DNA of 64,000 bases from Salvator merianae (GCA_003586115.2 QVOM02000126.1:6307330-6371329); one strand, 5' to 3'; counted from the stretch's first letter, positions 1 through 55,730 are shown. Notes: generated from the sequence alone by a model not told the origin. Numbers and translations: made by a program.

Positions 1-105
1 AACTACTTCTGTATTTCTGCTATAAAAAAAAATGCACAAGGTGCACATGGAGGTGCCACGGCAGTCAACCAGGAGTCGGCCATGACTGGGTGGTTCCCAA
101 CAATT
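1..105 (+). repeat. Fragment of the tRNA-derived SINE, tail part
   Basis: The head is cut by the window edge. The tail TCGGCCATGACTGGGTGG and CCCAACAATTATTG matches the other copies. Confidence 0.75.
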
Positions 106-995
106 ATTGACAACTGTTTGCAGGGAAGATGAATTGGCCAGGCTATCATGCATGGATATAACTCTGTGCTTAGCCATCTTTTTATTGGATGGTATTCTGT
201 TTTCAATACTCAACTGTTTTTTTCACACATTGAACCATTTAGTATCAAGTCTATTGGACTGTAATATATTTTGCTTGCTTTTCTCAGGCTACTACAAACA
301 TTCAGCATCTACATCTACAGCTTTCAACATTCACCTGATCCTTTCCAAACAGGACAGAAAAAAAATTATTGTTTTTTTTAAAAAAATGAGGGACTTTGAA
401 AAAGAGGAGGAGGTAAGAGTGTTTTAGCAGGCCCTGGAGGACAATACAACAAGTAAGAGCTGAATTATAGCTGCCTTTCCTTTTTTGCACAAGGTGCATT
501 TTTACCATCTGTTATCTATTTAGAATTTTTATCCGACAGACCAAGACAGCTGAGCATTAACTGTATAGCTAAGCCAGAGGATCTGGAGAATTAAGGGATC
601 CTGGGAAAGGAAGGCTCTGATGATGACCATTTGTACGAACTGAGCATTTGCAGTGTCTTATACTCAGGATTTAGAATGCAGTTCAATGAAACCCACTTCC
701 TACATTACCAAAACCATACATGTGGATAGACAACACTACGTACAAAAGGGATTAGAGTATCATTCAACAGCAGTCTGAATTGAAGTGAAATGGGAACCTG
801 TTCCAAGTGGTGCTATTGGCTTAACTACCGTAATGTCACAGGCCCTTTCCGCACATATATTTCAGAATATATTCTGGAATAAGGGCCTGCCGTTCACATG
901 TTAGCGTGGACTATGACAGCACTCCCGTCATGCTTTGTCTGCATTGGACGAAACCTTGGTCCTGCATAAGGCACTAAACTGGTGCTTTATCCCAG

Positions 996-1033
996 TCCTG
1001 TTGTGGACCTCTTTAAAGAGGTCCACCACAGGA
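996..1033. repeat. Perfect 24-bp palindrome within a 38-bp inverted repeat
   Basis: GTGGACCTCTTT is followed at once by AAAGAGGTCCAC (1003-1026, perfect). The pairing extends to 996-1033 with one mismatch. It may be the fold of a foldback element starting near 838 (GGCCCTTTCCGCAC). Confidence 0.85.
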
Positions 1034-1416
1034 TTAATGTCCGTATTGCAGACTATGAAGGGCTTGCAGACAGTGTGCCCTCACAGGCCGGAATATACTG
1101 GGGGCCTTTTTCCACAGTGCTTCAGGAAGCACCACCAGAAATGGCACTGAAATTGGTGCACCACCAAAAAGGACGCTCCTGGAAAGTGCAAAGCCACCAA
1201 AATGGGTCCTCCCAGAAACTCCCTGCTGCTTCTGAAGGTTGTCTGGTGGCAGCAGCTGGGCCTAGAGTGGAATGGGCTATCCAAATTGCTTGTAAACCAG
1301 AGTTGGATAATCCTCATCAAATCTGGTTTTACAATTTGTTTTCCTACAGATGCCCAGAGAAACAGATAATCAAAAGGGATATTTTCCCAGTGCTTTTGGC
1401 ATGTTTCACCCAGTAA

Positions 1417-1434
1417 TCTCTCTCTCTCTCTCTC
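1417..1434 (+). repeat. CT microsatellite
   Basis: TCTCTCTCTCTCTCTCTC, short and simple. Confidence 0.85.
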
Positions 1435-1784
1435 ATATCCACCCACATGCACACCAAATTCTTGCAAAAAAGGTTTTTTTTTTTTAAAAAAAAAATGTGG
1501 ACGACTAGATCAGAATAGCAAAAGTATTTCAGAAACAAAGCCCAAACATTCGTTATGAGGAACAGTGGACCTCTCAAGAGTTACCCTTCCTTAGGATGTC
1601 AAGAACTGCCTTTAGTATAGGGTTGGGCTGCCTTTGAAAGCAGGTACACAGGGAAGCGGAAGGAGACGATGCTAAAATTTGGGCTGAATGCATTGCAATG
1701 CAGACTAGAATTGTGGACAGGGAGGACAGCCAACAGTGCAACTCCAAGAGACTTTCACCAGGATTAAGCATCTGGGGAAAGAGT

Positions 1785-2449
1785 GGGCCTGTTCGCACTT
1801 AGGTCAGCAGAACGTTCCAATTAGCATGCTTCAGGCCGATGCAGATGAGGAGAGGTTCCTCACATTCGCACTAGTCTGCGGTAGACCGTACCCGAAGGTA
1901 GCCGGCTGCCGCCTCAGTGCGAACGCTTCATTGCCAGGTTCGTTTCCGCGCTGTCACCAGCGGCCGGACGTCCCTCCCTCTGATGCTCGCCATTGGTGGA
2001 GCGCCCCTTCCTAGCGGCATCATTTCTGCGGTGCCGCTACGAAGCTGCGGAGCTGACTTCGCATTTAGCAATAGGCAGAAGGGGCTGGATTCCGAAGCCG
2101 TTACGAAGACGGCAAAAACCGGACGCAACTTCGTCCTCGCTTACGAAGTACGCTCCGAAGTGGGCAGGCGTCTTCGTAGCGAGGAACGGCGCATGCGAAA
2201 ACTGACTACATCCGCCGACATCAGGGCGACGGACAGGAAACGCGAGACGAAGGGAGTGCGAAAGCACCGTGCGCAATCTTCACTCGATCGTACAGGTCGG
2301 AATGAAGACAAGTAATTACTTGTCTTGCCTTACCCAACATCACGTTCGGATCGGGAGAAGCGTGGTTCGGATCGGATGAGGCGTGCGCCGGCGGGAGTGT
2401 GAATGCTCCGTTCCAGCGAACGGACTACCGCTGTAGTGCGAACAGGCCC
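1785..2449 (+). mobile_element. CpG-rich TIR element, copy A (unclassified DNA transposon)
   Basis: 665 bp bounded by a perfect 15-bp terminal inverted repeat (GGGCCTGTTCGCACT at 1785-1799 and its complement at 2435-2449). It is rich in CpG and GC against an AT-rich background. No transposase frame of convincing length is present, so it is non-autonomous. A clear target-site duplication is not visible. It is roughly 85% identical by eye to copy B, which lies in the opposite orientation. A perfect 22-bp palindrome sits at 2305-2326. Confidence 0.85.
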
Positions 2450-2837
2450 AATATCTTAAAGCCTTCAAAAAGAGCAAGGAGGGAGAAAGGCTATTTTATA
2501 CGTGCAACAAGCAGAATGTCTCTTTAGAGCTGTGAGCTACGGAAATAATTTCACAATGTCGAGCAGCGATTGTAAAGCAATGTCATTCAGGTGCCGGTAC
2601 TAGAATGAAAATACTGACTAGTGGAACGAAGGCAGAGCTGAAGAGTCCCAGAGACAGACAGATTGAGACTATACATGAATATAAAGCTAACCACCCACTC
2701 AACTCCACAGCACTTAAGACTAAAATGTTGTGCATGCAGACATTCATTCCTGTAGTTTTTCTGTCATTTCTGTGTCTATAAGCTATCCCTATTAGAAACC
2801 TACAGAAGGAAGAAAGAAAAGTGGGCTATGTGCAAGA

Positions 2838-3064
2838 AGCACATAAGAGGAGCCCTACTGGAGTGGGCCACAGCCCATCCTAACCAACATCCTGTCTCAC
2901 AGGGTGGCCCACCAAATGCTTCTGGGCATCTCAAGCAAAAACACAGGCAAAACCTTCATCTGCTCTCGACTCCCTGCACATGGTCTTTAGAGGCATCCCG
3001 CCTGTCTCTACAACCTGAAGTCAACATCTAGGCATCACTAATAGCAATACACCTGTCCTCCATG
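2838..3064 (-). mobile_element. CR1-type LINE 3' end
   Basis: Starts ACATAAGAGGAGCCC on the plus strand, which is the complement of the 3' end of the LINE seen at 44815-45285. Confidence 0.82.
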
Positions 3065-3065
3065 A

Positions 3066-3545
3066 ATTATGAGAAGCCCTGCTGGATTAGGCCATGGCCC
3101 ATCAATCCAGCATCCCATCTCACACAGTGGCCCACCAATTGCTTCTGAGCATTCTGAAGCAGAGATACAGGCAAAAGCTTCACCTGCTCTTGTCTTCTTG
3201 CAAATGGGCTTTAGAGGCATCCTGCCTGTCTCTCCCCCCTGGAGGCAGTATCCAGGCATCTATTCTAGTAGCCATCGATATACTTTTCCTCCATGAATTT
3301 GTCTAACTCTTTCTTAAAGCTATCCAGGCTGATTGCTGTCACCTCCTCTTCCAGTAGTAAATTCTGTAGACAGATGGCTCTCTAGTTGAAAATGTATTTC
3401 CGCTTGTCGGTCCAACTCTTCTGCCCATCAGCTTTACAGACTGCCCCCTGGTTCTAGTGTTGTGCAATAAAAAAAAATTTCTCTATCCACTTTTTCCACA
3501 CTGTGCATGATTTTACATACTTCAGTCAGGTCCTCTGTGAACGCT
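3066..3545 (-). mobile_element. CR1-type LINE 3' part, longer copy
   Basis: Begins with GAGAAGCCCTGCTGGATTAG and extends past the common 3' end into the upstream 3' region (TTTTACATACTTCAGTCAGG at 3511-3530), directly beside the previous copy. Confidence 0.82.
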
Positions 3546-5411
3546 TTGCCTGCCCATTTCACCCAAATCACCAGCTACTGCTGGAGCCCTTGTTTCCTGT
3601 GTGTTCCTTGATTATTTCCTGTTTATCCAATGAGAAATAGGTCATAGCACGTGGAAAAGGAGTAATTCTGCTCCTCTCACATATTGCTTCCAAGTGCCCA
3701 TCTGTTCTCCATTATTGGCTCTGGGATTCTGCTTCCTCTTTTTATCTGCCATGAATCCAACAGAGCTGTCTTTGGTCTATTTGGTCCCATTGTGTATATC
3801 TGCAGTCTGCATACCATTAGACGTAACAGCTATTTTCACACACAACCTGTATATGAATGCAACCACACCCAACGGCATTGACTTGAGAGTTCTTGAGTTG
3901 AAATAAAACTGATAGGCTTCAGGCCATTCAAGTTGGAATCTGCTGGAATGGAAGATAAACAGTCACAAATAGCACATGATTATTTACTTGTTTGTTTATT
4001 TTATTTTCCCATGCCAAGACACAGCATATTAGGTGGGGCACAGGGTACTAAGAGAATAAGGAGTATTTCAGGTATGATGTCCAAGAAAGCAGCATTTCTC
4101 TTTGGATAACCTTTATCAGAAAACAATTGGCCCAAGGATAGCTTGATCTACTGACACATATTTTATGATTCACTGTTGTTATTTTTTGTAATATCCATAT
4201 GCTTTTTATTTTATTTTGTATGTCTGGTCCCTGACTAAATACACCTTTATTGATTAATTCAGTTGGACTAAGGCCCACCTGGTGGAACAGGTAGTAGACA
4301 GACAAGAATGAAAACAAAAAAAAACCCAGGATGAAATTGAACTTCAATTTCCCGATCTTTGGCATATATCAACCGTGATTTTAGAGTCTTAAGCCACAGT
4401 TCTACCCTGACCATGCCAAATGTTCAAAGAAAGATGCCCCTACAGAATGTTGATGGACAATGGAAGGTCCATAAGAGAAACAAAAAGTCAGTTGGCTTGG
4501 AATGGAATAAAAATCCCATAACGGGCCTGGGGACAGCACGAGTGTTATGCTTCTGGCAGCAAGTCCAGGCATGAAAGCAGGAGTCCTCTGAAGGCAGTGA
4601 TGCTTTTGTAAGCAGTCAGCCAAAATTAAACTTCATCCATCCATCTGGAAATAATGAGAAACTCCCTACTCTGAATTCTTGCCATTCCGGTATAAGATTT
4701 AATTTCATAATTTCACGTTAAGCTCACATTTTCTTGAGAAATTTGCTTCCTTTGAGGATAGAATTTGCAAGAGAGATGAAAGGCAAACTTGATTTAAATA
4801 CAAACCATCTCCTCAGACACTTCTGAGGGGAAATGGTTGCTATTTCTGCTCTGCAAATAACACAGTACTGGCCCAGAAGGGTTCAAATCAATACTATACT
4901 AAAAGCATAGTATGTAGACATTATATCTAAGAGCTATATTTAAATTAAGATATTGCTTCCACACTCAAGACGTTGTTTGTGTTTAAAGGAATAAAACTGA
5001 GCGAAAAGGTAACAATGGCCCTTTGGAACCTTCTGGAAACTACATATTTAAAAAACAACATTACGAAAGGACAGTTTAGAAACTGAGGTGTAAACTAGAG
5101 GTTCCTCTGTTCCAAATGTCCCCTCCTGCAACAAATGCGGTACAGCAAGTCACATTTGTTTATTCTCAAAGTGCAGATGGCAGCAGTGATCATTCTTCTG
5201 AGTCATCCTGCAAGGTTGATAAGGATTACTGAAATAACGGGCACTAAGAACTCTGAACCCACTAAAGACTAAAATAACTGCCCACAGGGTTCCTCCTTGG
5301 ATGACGCATTGTCTAGAGTAATGCTGAAATGCTTCTCTCCACATAGGGGTGGCTGGTGCCAGAAAGACTGTTGAATTCTCTATGATACTGGCGAGGGAAT
5401 GTAGTTACTTA

Positions 5412-5905
5412 AGAAAATAAGAAGAGCCTTGCTGGATTGGGCCACAACCCATCTAGTCCAGCATCCTGTCTCACACAGTGGCCCACCAATTTCTTCTGGA
5501 CATTCTCAAGCAGAAGACGAAGGCAAAACCTTCACCTGCTCTCAAAAATTTCCCCTGCAAATGGTCTTTAGAGGTAGTACCTGGCTGTCTCTCCAATCTG
5601 GAGGTGGTACTTAGGAATCAATTCTAGATAAAAACATAAGAGGAGCCCCTGCTGGATCAGGCCAAGGCCCATCTAGTCTCAACATTCTGTCTCACATGGT
5701 GTCCCACCCATTGCTTCTGGGCATTCTCAAGCAGAAGACAAAGGCAAATCCTTCATCTTCTCTTAACTCCTTGCAAATGGCCCTTAGAGGCATCCTGCTC
5801 GGCCCTCCAAACTGGAGGCAGTACCTAGCCATCCATTCTAGCAGCCATTGATACACCTGTCCCCCATGACTTTGTCTAACCCTTTCTTAATGCAATCCAA
5901 GGAAT
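5412..5905 (-). mobile_element. Two tandem CR1-type LINE 3' ends
   Basis: Two copies, about 5412-5620 and 5632-5905, both in reverse orientation; each begins with an (A)CATAAG/ATAAGAAGAG start and has the GCCCATCTAGTC segment. Confidence 0.82.
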
Positions 5906-7124
5906 TCCTTTTACGTTGGCAAGGGAAGAGGATCACTATAAAATCTTGTTCACTGTGCAGCTAGGAAAGGATGAAGCTTTTTTAAGTATTAAACCTGTAA
6001 ACCACCTTTTTTAATGAGAAGTAGAATATAAATATTTTAAATAAATATCATTTCCCTTTCTCCAGTCTTCTAGAAAGCAGCAGGTTCTTCCAGGGATAGA
6101 AGCAAGGCTGTTTTGTTTCCAGGTTCTTTAAAACAACATAGGATACTTCTTCTTTATTGGTCGTGCTTTTCTCTTCCTTTAGTAGACGCTCTCTGATTCC
6201 CCATACCTACATCCACTCCTACACTATTTTCAATTGTTACATTTATTTCTGTCACCTATCCTGAAAGGCCTTTTAGGCACGCTTCCCTTAACTTTCAGTT
6301 TCCATTAAAGTCAGCTGCTCCTTACGCACGGTTCCACTCAATGCTGCTGTGTTGTAGGAACCAAGCTATTGCATATAAGAAGAATGGACTGCACTACCAT
6401 ATGAAAATGACCCTATCCATGAAACCATTTTCCAGCCTGGATTTCTCCAGTTTTTCGTTGGGGGCAGAGGATCGACAAATAGAGAGATTCCCTTCTCCAA
6501 AGCTGCAACTACAAAGTGTGTCAAATAAGACGCATGGTTTATGCTGGACTTGTACAGATGTCAAGGAAGATTCTTTTTAACAGTACACAACACATTCAAA
6601 AGGAAGAGAGTTTTACTTTGCATCAGCTGCATGATCTTACCTTCAATCCATGGAAATATCAAACTACACATGCTTTTCAGGTCAGTTACAAAAGTAGGAC
6701 ACGTTGGTTAGAAAGTAGAGTATCTCTGTCATTTAGCACTCCTTCGCTGAGCTGTTTTGGACGGCAAGTTTTAATAAAAGCTAGTCTGAGCCTGGTTTCA
6801 CTTTGCAAAGCCAAGCAACCCGTAGATCAAGAGGTTGCAGAAGCTTTGCAAAGCTCGCTCTCAGAGAAACTAGTAGGTATAACAGGGCAACAAACATTTT
6901 CAACTGGAGGTTCTTAAACACCCTATCTTACAATATGCTTTTCACATTTGAGAAAAATAAATATTACGTGGAGAGACCTGAGTTGCAGCTTAATTTGAGA
7001 TGGCTTTCAAACATTGAGAGGTCTTTTCTTAGCACCTGACAGAATAATTTTACTGGGTCTGAATACCAGAAATCTTCATTCGGCTCCTCATGTGCAGTTC
7101 TCAGTACTAGAAGCAAGTAGAATA

Positions 7125-49113
<41,989 letters not shown>

Positions 49114-49657
49114 CTGTAAATGTAGAACAAAACATTGACTGAGTTAAATCTCTGGCACAGCTAGTTAACTATACTTAGAGCTATTAACACAGGATAGTTA
49201 GGGAACAAATAGGTCACATCATACTAAAGAGTATGAAACGGCATAAAGTGTTCAATGTACTCCCTTTCAGAGAAAAACCAGTACATCGAAAGATGTGTAC
49301 AGAGTATACGAAATGAAAAAGCAAGCTTCCAGACAGTGAGAGAAAAATGCGGGATTTTGTCTCTCACCATCCCTACCAGACAGCAGGGCAAAGTTAAGGG
49401 GCAAGTGTGGACACTTCCTTGTCTGGAAACTTGCTCTCACAAGGGCACAGTGTGTACATGTAGCATTTCAATGGCGCAAAATACCCGGAAGTGTACACTC
49501 ACCACCCTCCAAGTACCGTGGCCCACTTTGAACCCGCACATGCACCATGGTCATTTCCAAGATGGCAGATCCCTGGAGCTATATCAGTAAAACCCAGATT
49601 GGGAGTTGATTTTCCTGCAATAGCATCATTGTGGGATTTCACTCCAATATCCTGAGG

Positions 49658-49701
49658 CTATGTTGTGATTTCCACAGATACATGTGGCAATCCCAACATA
49701 G
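49658..49701. repeat. Short foldback, 19-bp arms, related copy
   Basis: CTATGTTGTGATTTCCACA (49658-49676) and, inverted, TGTGGCAATCCCAACATAG (49683-49701), 17 of 19 pairs. The flanks also resemble those of 41010-41053. Confidence 0.8.
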
Positions 49702-49744
49702 TGCCAGGATAATCCTGGGTTTTACACCCTGTCTGGATACAGCC

Positions 49745-50020
49745 ATAAGAACATAAGAGGAGCCCTGCTGGATCAGGCCACAGCCCATCTAGTCCAGCAT
49801 CCTGTTTTACAGAGTGGCCCACCAACTACTTCCAGGCATCTCAAGCAGAATAAAAGGCAAAACCTTCACCTGCTCTCAACTCCCTGCAAATGGCTTTTAG
49901 AGGCATCCTGCCTGTCTCTGCACCCTGAAAGCAGTACCTAGGCATCCATTCTAGTAGCAATTAATACACCTGACCTCCATGAATCTGTCCAATCCATTCT
50001 TAAAGCTATCCAGGCTTGAG
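49745..50020 (-). mobile_element. CR1-type LINE 3' end
   Basis: Reverse copy starting AAGAACATAAGAGGAGCCCT and ending near TTAAAGCTATCCAGGC. Confidence 0.85.
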
Positions 50021-53000
50021 CCTGAGTTGTATTCTAAAAATTGATATGAACAATTATGTTGCCAAATGTATGGCCAATTCCTGGTGACTGTATGGACACA
50101 TCCATGCAGTTTTCATTCAGTGTTTTATCCTTGCCTTCTTCTGAGGAAGTGCCAGGGATCAAACTTACAACTCTCTGCTTTCCTACCAGTAATTACTCTC
50201 ATTTTGAAATCTTCACTTAACAGATGTCTCATATAGAGTTATGCTGAACCAAATAACCTAGGCTTCAGCTCACATTGAACCAAAACCCAAAATCAATTAA
50301 CGCCTTGGGGCACTTTATCAAAGCACCTAACTACCTCACTGAGGTGTTCAGTCCCAATCTGGAGGTTTGAGAGGGGTGGCAAGAAGTCATCCCCATGAGA
50401 CAGTCCTTACTGGCAATAGGAAAAACAGTGTGGCAGGGGTATGAGGAACCCCTCTTGCAGCCATGGCATGGAAACCCTTTACAGCCTCTGTAAAAGCTTT
50501 GAGAATAGACTGTAAAGCTTTATGACTGATTCACAACATTTATGCAGCTGCCACAAAAGATCTGTGAAAAGGGCTACTATTGGTCCTTCATAAAGGTTAA
50601 GGGCCACCCTACCCCAGCCTACTCTCACCTTCTTGTTTTTGTATAAAGGATCACCACAGATGCAGAAAGCATGGACCCCATTTTATAAACCTTTGTTAAG
50701 TCATGGAATGACCTCAGCAAGGTACAGCTTGCCCCTGAACCAAATCTAAAATTTAATGCCACCATGGGTTCAGAATAAGTCTGATAAACTGGGCCTGTGT
50801 GCTGCAAGCCAGCACACAGCAGAGTTCAGCAAATTTTTAATATCAAAAGCTAGGATACAGTGGGATCCTGCTTCCCCCACCTCTGTTTTATTAGGATTTA
50901 TTATACAGGAATAACGATTTTTTTCTAAAAAGCTGTCCATCTTGATCTCCCAACATTTTCACACACAAATGTGATTAAAAAAAAGAACCATGCCAAGCCT
51001 ATGAAAAGAAGTAGCTCAGGTCTCAGTGGCTTCCCTAGCATTCTGGAAAATGAAAACAAATAGACTGATTTTCTACTCTCTCTTCCTATTAAAAAATTGG
51101 TTTGACAGATGTAGTTCTATGCTCAAAAATATCAGTTCCTATGGGGGTAAATTAACATTGCACTATGTTACGGTGATAGATTAAAAAAATCTACTCTTGA
51201 CATTCGATAGTGCAGTTCCCACTGTGGGGGGGGAGAGTTAAAAGAGCAGAGGACACCTCCCTATCTATTGTGACGTAAAGAATGAGGATTATTGTGTTCA
51301 TATTTTAACATTTTGTACCTGGCTGAATACTTCAAAACAATGCTTTTATTCCAATTCTGCCTTTTTTTCAAACTGCATTTCAGTTTACTCTGAAAAGCTA
51401 GCATTTTAAACAATCAGAATTATAGAATTATGCTTTCTGAATAGAACTAGTTCGTTAACTAAAGAGCAATTCTGTATAATTAGAAGAAAAATCCAAAAAG
51501 AAAAAACTATAAAACTGTTACAGTTGACCACAATAAAAAGTAGGAGAAAGTAACTACAAAATGCTGCAGACCTGAAACAGTTAAGTTTACAATTTTTAAA
51601 GTGAAGGAATGTGGCCTCCATAAAGAAAACTGAATTGCATTAATCCAGAGTGGCATGTACCTACAGCAAGGTTAAATTAAAAACAGTTGTGAGGTCACTA
51701 AATAAGGAAACATTCACTTCTTTGTATTGAGACACTCACGTTTTTCCTATTGCAGTTAGCCTTCTCTGTTGACTAAGGCATGTGGAGACATTTTATTTGG
51801 TGTCTCCAATTTTATACCTTTTTTTAAAAGGAAAGTTGATGGAGTGTTATAAGGGCATGTAATTTGAAAACCACCAGCATGACTACAAGACAGTAATAAA
51901 GATGCTAAATTTTCTGATGGTGACCTACAGATGCCAGAGAACAGCAAGGGGATTTTAACAACAGCAAAAACAAAAATAGAAAAACCCTAGAAAGAAAGAT
52001 TTAACTTCTTCTCTATCAAAACCAAACACTCTTTGCTCCACATTTCGTACATCTGGAGTTGAAACCTCAGACATTTATCTCCTTAACAATCGTTTTTTAG
52101 AAGTCACATCAGTTAAAAAAGAAAAGGAGGGGGGAACCCTTCAACTAATTTCCAGATCAGATTTCCTGCTAATATACAATCTGTCACTCTTTCCCATGCA
52201 TTTATTTTAGCCTCTGGCTAACCATTTGATCATTTTTATCCTTTGTTGTTTGATTGACTCTTTTGTTTCCTAAATGGCAGGGCTACTCTTTTGAATACCA
52301 CCCTCAAAAAAAAAGGATCCAATACCCTCTCTTAATGTCCAAGTGCCTTTATACACCCACCCACCCTGCAAAAAGAACATTCATTCTCTCTCTCCCCCTC
52401 TCATATACTGTTCCCTTTCTTTCTCTAGGTAATAAAGAAAATGGATGCCAAGTTCAATGAATATATTTATACCCTGAAGCTTCCACAAGATAGAGATCTC
52501 TCTTTTGGCAGCTCAGGAGAAAACAGTAAGATTTGGACGAGTGCGCTTTATTCAGAGTTTAAAAGGTTAAGCTATGGGGCTGCATTTTACCATCTGTTTT
52601 GTAATGAAGGGAGGCTTTCACATAAAAATCACCACAAAAGAATAGTAGCACACACTGAAAAAAAAAAGCCACTGTACAGCTCAATTAAGGACAAATACAA
52701 TAAAGAATAAAGCCTGAGTGAACACAAATGTTTACGAACATTAATTGCAGTGCACATAGTTACAATTTTAGCTATAAAATGTGTCTGGAAAGTAGCACAT
52801 CATAACTATTGTTAGATCTAGCACTACTGGTAAACAGTCAAACTGTGTCAGGATTCAAAGTTAAGCTCCTTGTATACTTAAACGTGCACACCCATTCTGT
52901 TGCAATTTCCATTGCAAAGACACTTAATTATTAGTGACTGAATGCTAATGATACAAACTGAACTCCTGCTTAGAAATGCTCCCCAGCTCACGCACAGAAA

Positions 53001-53159
53001 TTTTACAAGATTGATCTAAGCAGCTGGCATTGCATAATGCAACAACTGGACTCTTTGTCTGGTCCTGAAGACGAGTTTTTGTGGTCTGGGAATCACAATA
53101 AGGAAATGGTACACAAGATACCTTCTCAGATGTTATCCTGTCATAGTGGGAGGGTTATA

Positions 53160-53272
53160 TTTTAAGTAATATTTTATATCAATGCATGTATGTATGTATG
53201 TTTATGTTTTTATTAAATGTCATAACCTGCACTGGGACCTTAGGGTGATGGGTTGGATATAAATACCATGGG
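53160..53272 (+). mobile_element. LINE 3' tail (L2-like)
   Basis: Contains CATAACCTGCACTGGGACCT and GGATATAAATACC, a diverged copy of the same tail. Confidence 0.6.
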
Positions 53273-53751
53273 ATATCTTCTATACAGTTGTTCTACGTAG
53301 CAAGGTCAGTTCTAGGAGCTGGGTTCTCACCTGAGCTCACTTTATTCCTAGTGCAAAGTCTGGTCCTCAAGATCAGAGGGGCATAACCTTCTTCAATGCT
53401 TGAAAAACCATTCAAGTGTCAGCACTATGACCACTGTGCTGCCATCTTTGTTTGTTTCTTGCTCAGTCTCAACCTTGTTTGTTGGCATCTCTCACTGACC
53501 CCACAGTCCCTCTCTGTGGTTTATTTTGGTATGTTGATAAGGTATCTGAGAAAGCACTATTGTTTTGGGAAGTTAAGGTTGGGTTCTGCTGAACTCATGG
53601 TGGTGTGGGAATGTTGTGGGACTAGAACGCTTCTTATTACATAATGCACACATAACATCTTTGTCATCTGATATCAGCAAAGGCTGGTGTAACATGCTGA
53701 AGTTACTTTCTGCCTTGATCCTGAGTTTGGGCCTAGGGTAGTGAACATGAC

Positions 53752-54024
53752 ATGAAACACAACCTTACAATGAGTAAACTCCTCAATTCTCGACCAATTT
53801 GTTATCATTTCTTGGGAGATTTGCAGTCAGAAAGGGCATTCAGTGCATCCCTATTAAATGCAAAGAGAAGCAGATTTGCAGTTGATGGAGAAGAAATGGA
53901 GGTGGCAGGCAGTTTTGTTCTCTTAGACTTCCAAATAGACAAAGACAGACACCATGCTGCGAAATTAAAGAAGAAAACAATCCTAGAGAAGCAGGCAATG
54001 AGAAACTTAGACAGGATCATGTAG
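53752..54024 (+). CDS. Unrecognised 90-codon open frame
   Basis: Plus-strand frame, opposite to SLC38A6. The end is basic (KLKKKTILEKQAMRNLDRIM). I find no known domain and no splice or repeat context that supports it. Listed only because nothing else explains the surrounding 53280-54400. Confidence 0.12.
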   Translation: MKHNLTMSKLLNSRPICYHFLGDLQSERAFSASLLNAKRSRFAVDGEEMEVAGSFVLLDFQIDKDRHHAAKLKKKTILEKQAMRNLDRIM

Positions 54025-55730
54025 CACAAGGGTCTCTCTCTCATTACAAGTAACAGCTGTGAAAGTGGGCCACGGAAAGTAAAAGAAATGAACAACATGT
54101 TTTCAAGTAATGGGGATAATTATTTCGAATATCATGGACTTCAAGAAGAATAAATGCAACATGCCTGGATCAAAAACAGTCCAACTGCTCCTTGGAGGCA
54201 ATGGAGTCACTGTCTAGTTCACTATGTTTGCCTAATATTTACAAGTTTAATGTGTCATTGTTTTAAACTATTGTACAGTATAAGGGCCCCTTCATCTATT
54301 ACATTTTTAGATATATATGTAACTGAAAAATCTTCAAGTAAGACTTTGAATAATGTAGAGAATACCCACCCCCTAAAATGCAGTTATTGAGACTTTTCTC
54401 CATTCATAAAGTGTAGAAAAAGTGAAACTACTGATGCCAAGAGGGAGAACAAGACCCCTGCACCCATCCTTAATGGCACTAGATGATCCTATAAATGGAA
54501 GCAACCAAAGCAAGAATCTTCTGAACTTGCTTGGTGCCCTGAATCAGCTTGGACAGTGCTGAAAGGGAAAAAAAAATCCTTAGGAAGTGTATTTATTTGC
54601 GGCAGGGTACAAACGCTTGCACACCTCTAACAATTAAAAAAAAGAAAAAAGAAAAATGTATTTATTCACTTTAAAAACAGCTCGAACTTCCACAATTTTT
54701 CTCTTTGGTGGTCATGGGCCATATTGCATGGCCTGTGCAAAGCAATACTTCATATACAGAAAGCTGCTGTAAAAAAGCTAAATTACCACTAAAATTGTAA
54801 AAAATGCAACAGCAATTTTAAAATAATGTATGGGAAGCTAAGCCTGTAAACCCCTTAAAACAGGAAATATTAAGGGGACCAAGTGACAAAGTTTTGATTT
54901 TGTTGCAATTCTGTTAAACTGCAAGGATTTTTTCCCCTAAAGTATGGCTGTTACAAGCAACTATCATACAGGAAGTCCAAAATGTCTGCACGTTCCTTGT
55001 TGCAGTTTTCTTGGCAGATACAAAATGGTTTTGCCATGATCTTCTTCTGAGGAGATGCTGGTGAAGAAATCTGTCACCCTTGGCCTTTCAGGTAATTACT
55101 ATAACAGTGAGTTCTGGCCACCTCCTGAATGGGTCTTTGACAAACTCCAAGAAAAGAGATTATTTCTACATTTTTTAGAAGACACAGGAAATGCACCACT
55201 TCACAGTCAGTTTGCCCTTGACTAACGCACATATATAAAACGTAGATTTCTTTTCAAAAGGTTCATGAGCACGGCCTTGACTTCCATTTTTCCTAACCAC
55301 TCTGTCCACAGCCAAGAAATACATGCCAACCCCTCACTTTGGTGACCAAAGGAAGATCTGTGTTTGTGCCCTTAGCGAGTTGTCAGAAAGTTCATGGGAT
55401 TACTCTCTCCTTGCTAAATAGCTGGCAAGACATCTTTAAATATCCAGCGGTTGGAAAGAATTAACTTCACTCCCAGGCCCAGTAGTCAGTTGTGCTCAAC
55501 CAACAAGTTTATTTTGTGGCACAGTTATTAAGTATGAACATCCTTTGAGAGCTTTATAATGTACTTTACAATATTTTTGCTGTCCTGAGGATGAGATTGA
55601 GACTTTTAAATTGTTTTTGCTACTGTACTTTTCAGCTTTCAAACCACCTCATCCTATCTTCAACTCCTATTTTACAGACTGAAATTTATCTGCCTGCCCC
55701 AGTCAGCAAATCAGAAGGTGATTCTATACC

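Larger units (their letters stand above)
1..7124. other. 3' flank of SLC38A6, contents
   Basis: Contains a SINE fragment (1-105), a palindrome (1003-1026), the CpG-rich element A (1785-2449), CR1 3' ends (2838-3545, 5412-5905) and L2-like tail sequence near 5990-6050. 105-830, 3550-5400 and 6060-7120 hold no recognisable gene; the last of these probably includes the SLC38A6 3' UTR, whose end I cannot place. Confidence 0.7.

Noticed and set aside
1917..2315. 132-codon open frame in the 1.9-2.3 kb region
   Set aside because: It lies wholly inside the CpG-rich TIR element; high GC lowers stop frequency, several frames are open at once, and copy B does not keep the same frame.
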